Source: Multifurca ochricompacta (lineage: Eukaryota; Basidiomycota; Agaricomycetes; Russulales; Russulaceae). From it: DNA of 64,000 nucleotides. The position numbers and the translations under genes are program-made. The notes under the pieces were generated by a model that saw only the letters and a program-made list of their open reading frames with translations, made no database searches and was not told the origin of the DNA. Where the stretch lies: NCBI GenBank assembly GCA_022496185.1, contig WTXG01000060.1:1-64000 (forward strand), read 5' to 3'. Positions 60,865 to 64,000 of this stretch are shown in pieces (positions within the stretch are counted from its first letter, which is position 1; each line of letters starts with the position of its first letter).

Positions 60865-62144
60865 GCATGTTCATGAGGCGAATTATCACCTCACTGAGAC
60901 TAGCCATCGAGGATGTGCCATCGAGGATGTTCCTTAATTCCGACCGCGGCTGTGACGACATCCAAAGATTTCCACGACAGTACTCCAAAGCTAGACTGAT
61001 ATCTGCGTTGTCTCCCTGCGAAGATGAAATGGTAAATTTACCGCTATACCCCAAATTCGTTTGGCAATAGGAAAACGTTCACCCCTGCACCCATAGTTGG
61101 TTAGTTAGCGCAATAAAGCATGAAATGAATGCTAAATGCCAGCTTGCAGAATTGCAGGGAAGGAACGGAAACTGCCGTGAAATGGTGCCTGGAACGCGGA
61201 GGGCTCGGGTATCAGAACTTTTCTTTTTTTGTTCTTTTGCCATGACGCCTCCCCCTCCTCCAGATAAGAGAAAGAAAAGACTTAACAGGTTGAAATGAAG
61301 TGCAACCAGTTCTGCAACTCACTGACATCAACCATCAATACTATCCGTTGTGGCAAGGACCTCGGGCATCATGTCGGGCATTTTGTGTTTTGTGATTTTA
61401 AGCCGAGATGTCGGGTTGATGGCTCACACGCTCGGCAATCATACCCAAAGCCACAGTCCAGAGTCTGCCAATGCTTGTAGTAGTACAATAAACAAAATAC
61501 TCTGGGGTGACGGCACGAAGTTGACGTGATCGGGATCAGGACGATTTAATTCAAATGGCCAAGTTTTTTTTGTCGTGTCATGTCCTTTATGCCACTACCT
61601 AACGGAGTCCGTTAACGGCAGTACTCCAAGTCACTCGACCAAGTGCAAAATAACGAACTGTGTCGGAAACCACCAAAAAAAACAGCATTACTTTGGCTAG
61701 AAGATCCCCAGAGCCCTCGAATGAACCACATGCTCTCGTTGTGTCCCGTAGCAGCACTCTTCCCTGCAGCTCGACCACAATATCGCTGTACTAGAGGGCT
61801 TGACTCGTAATTTTTTCGAGGTAGTTGCCAAAGAGCCAACTCGTGGGCTCTTGGGGAGGTCAGGCACACCGCTCACCTAGTAACCGAGAACTATTCTCTT
61901 CGCGCACATACCCAAAAAGCAATGGCCACTCAAATGCCCTACGTGTGGTGCAAATAAATACACTTGGGAGTATCTGCCAAGCGCGTTCCATGACGCTTTT
62001 ACGATCTACTCAAATTCGATATCATGGACTACTTGAACATACAGGGACATTTCGAGGAATATTTCTTTGCATGGCGTTTACCTTGGATGCTACAATCAGA
62101 GCACTCTCATTTCAGTCCCTTATCTCATCCTTTTCCCCCTATTG
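60865..62144. other. Intergenic; contains the duplicated 3' flank of P450-5
   Basis: The first five bases (60865-60869) are the right GCATG duplication. A tandem CATCGAGGATGT pair lies near 60907-60932. From about 61660 to 62144, read on the minus strand, the sequence matches the 3' flank of P450-1 (22622-22985 and 23719-23800), for example GCAATGGCCACTCAAATGCC near 61920. No gene is supported. Confidence 0.55.
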
Positions 62145-64000
62145 TCATGTAGATTCAAACGCCGTTCCGTGGACCAAGGCTGCGGCCGCGTCCGACCGAG
62201 GACGAATATTGACCTCGAACGCCTCAGGATAACTATTAGGGGCAACTCAGTCATGTGAGCCTCTTGCGTAAGAGGTAAAGAAAGCAACGAACGACACCAT
62301 CCCATACGAATATATCTCCTTCGGGGGTTTGTCCTTCACAGCCGAGATGTCAAACGTTGCGAGAACGTTTACAATAGCTGCCCATGAGCTTTCGCATGCC
62401 AAGTAACGACCTTGACAGATACGCCGCCCGTAACCAAAGGCAGCTTCTGGAGATGGAGGCGGATCCTTGACAAGCCACCGTTCGGGATAGAATCGATTCG
62501 GCTCTGGGAACGTTACGGGGTCGTGCATGATGGCCCTGCTCCAGATTAAGAGAAGTGATGGAAGAGTAGAATAATAGATAAACACACCACACATTCGGTA
62601 TCACTGTCGAACCGGCAGGAATGAAATGACCTTCATAGACGTCATTCTCCATAAGTCGGTGGGGGACACCTACAAGGCGGTAATGTTAACATGAACTGAC
62701 TTTAACATTCTAGGTATTGGACGCACCAAGTGGAGTAACAGGATGCCAACGCAACACTTCATTCAGAATCGCATTCACGTACGGAAGTTCATCAAAGTCC
62801 GAGAAATCTGGAAGACGAGAGCGACAGGTAATCGAGTCAACCTCAGCTTGAGCTTTGCGTTGTACTTCGGGATATAGAATCATCGCCAGAAAGAATGTAC
62901 TCAGTGCAGATACCGTCTGTTGATTGAAATATTAGCCGGGAATGGGTGCGCCGTCCTTCCCACTCACTGTGTCGGAACCCGCTAGGTACATGACTCCCGG
63001 TACATACTTTGTTGCCAACTTATCTTCTTCAGTTGAGCTTTCACTAAGCTGGGAGATCATGGCTGCAGAAACCGAAGGAGCAGCTGTTCCGGCTGCCTAA
63101 ACAAAAGGATTAATATATGTGTAAAAACCCAAATAATCCATTGCGCTGACAAGGGCCGCCTCGACTTCCGCATGAGGCGTTTCCATCATACGGTCAACGG
63201 CTGGGATCAACTTGCGGGCCTCTTCCTTGATACCTGCTCCCGGAACCCAGCTTGGCATACGCATCACTGTTCAAACATTTTGTTAGGTATTCACTAGCTT
63301 CTTAAGAACGGATTAGAGCAATTACACGAAGGTACCATGTCCAAGAATAAAGCCCGCGGATCTGATGACACAAGCGAAACACCTTCGAGGACCCTTTCTG
63401 ATGCCTCTACGTATGGATCACCTTCAGGTTGTATATCGATTCCATATGCAATAGACAGGATAATCTGCCCCGCCATACTTTCCTATACGCATCTGACAGT
63501 GAACTTCGGCTGATATCGTGGCGATACTTACTGTCGGAGGTGTTGAGAGAAGTTATCAGGACTTGAAAGTATATTGCGAAGCAAACGCTGTACTGCCTGT
63601 GTTTCGAGTGGCCGGTACACTTTTGACGCCGCAGAGTGAAAGTGAGCGTGGAATGCACGTCGCTGACGGCGCCATTGACCTCCGTACGGGAGAAAACCAT
63701 GAGTGCGGCCCAATCCCATGCTTAGTGATTCAGTGAGAAAAATAAATATCACGACTGATGACCAGACATACAGTTGTATAGCGGTAAATTGTGGCCTGGA
63801 ATATGTCATCAAGAACACTTTGAACAGTCTAGCGCTGAAAGAGATGAAACAGTCATACCTGTCAGAATAGATCGATGACCGTTTATCGAGTAGCTCGTTT
63901 GCAGCTTTTGCCGAATTCAAGATAACTATGTGCGACCCTAGCACATCGGCATGTACCACATCAGAACCTAAACTAGGTTGTGAGGACGAGAACGAGCACT
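62145..64000 (-). CDS. P450-5: cytochrome P450, partial at the window edge
   Basis: Ten exons are visible: 63967-63859, 63795-63772, 63720-63532, 63477-63326, 63266-63151, 63096-62968, 62916-62727, 62669-62588, 62535-62293, 62232-62145. The first exon (membrane anchor) lies beyond 64000; 63968-64000 is the end of intron 1. Motifs: I-helix GSDT, NEVLRWHP (ExxR), [15 protein letters not shown]. The missing exon would be expected to give about 506 aa. It resembles P450-1 and P450-3, and its 3' flank matches that of P450-1. One oddity is Pro-Ser where relatives have Pro-Trp at the end of exon 5 (DMVPS against DMMPW). Confidence 0.88.

Noticed and set aside
60828..61070. 80-codon frame running out of the copia-2 3' LTR
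   Set aside because: It begins inside the LTR and continues into flanking DNA, with no recognisable domain and no support from the mirrored arm.

Overview
The window looks like accessory sequence from a basidiomycete fungus, most likely a mushroom-forming agaricomycete. Genes are intron-dense with very short introns (about 50-75 nt). The gene set is also typical: a class I hydrophobin, a FunK1-type kinase, Goodbye-NACHT-ankyrin receptors, an expanded P450 family, and copia and gypsy retrotransposons. All exon models were built by hand from splice-site consensus, frame continuity and paralogue comparison. Almost every model closes as an exact multiple of three.

Layout. 1-11480 is a nest of retroelements. 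A degraded minus-strand Ty3/gypsy element with a chromodomain is split by a 6.5-kb Ty1/copia element (copia-1, 3939-10454, 5-bp target duplication CGTTA), and a related solo LTR lies at 10979-11480. 12540-12710 is a duplicated 5' fragment of the kinase gene found at 36-38.5 kb. 12948-18322 is a 1604-aa Goodbye-NACHT-ankyrin receptor (NLR-A). 18981-19618 is a small inverted-repeat element carrying a nested SINE-like insertion. 20537-30430 holds three intact P450 genes in tandem. 30877-34726 is a housekeeping block: a complex I 9.5-kDa subunit, and mitochondrial elongation factor G with a single apparent frameshift. 36205-43027 holds a FunK1-like kinase, a P450 relic, a wax-synthase-type acyltransferase, a syntaxin-18 C-terminal fragment and a hydrophobin. 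45846-52074 is a second receptor (NLR-B, 1893 aa) in opposite orientation. 53360-64000 holds two further P450 genes, the second cut by the window edge, separated by a second copia element (copia-2, 55573-60864, target duplication GCATG).

How it fits together. The locus appears to have grown by inverted segmental duplication. The pair P450-1 then P450-2, with flanks, is mirrored by P450-5 then P450-4, and NLR-A is mirrored by NLR-B with the same ten-exon structure but about eight fewer ankyrin repeats. Later insertions differ between the two arms. The P450s and the membrane acyltransferase could be tailoring enzymes of lipophilic metabolites, but no backbone synthase is visible. The receptors have the architecture of fungal NLR-like non-self or death-signalling proteins, with repeat arrays that look recently expanded.

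Most interesting signals: the receptor pair with differing ankyrin arrays; a conserved hairpin just downstream of the copia LTR TATA box; half-tRNA-type primer sites in both copia elements; one-base frameshifts concentrated in repeats; and Arg-to-stop changes of the CGA to TGA type in the gypsy element.
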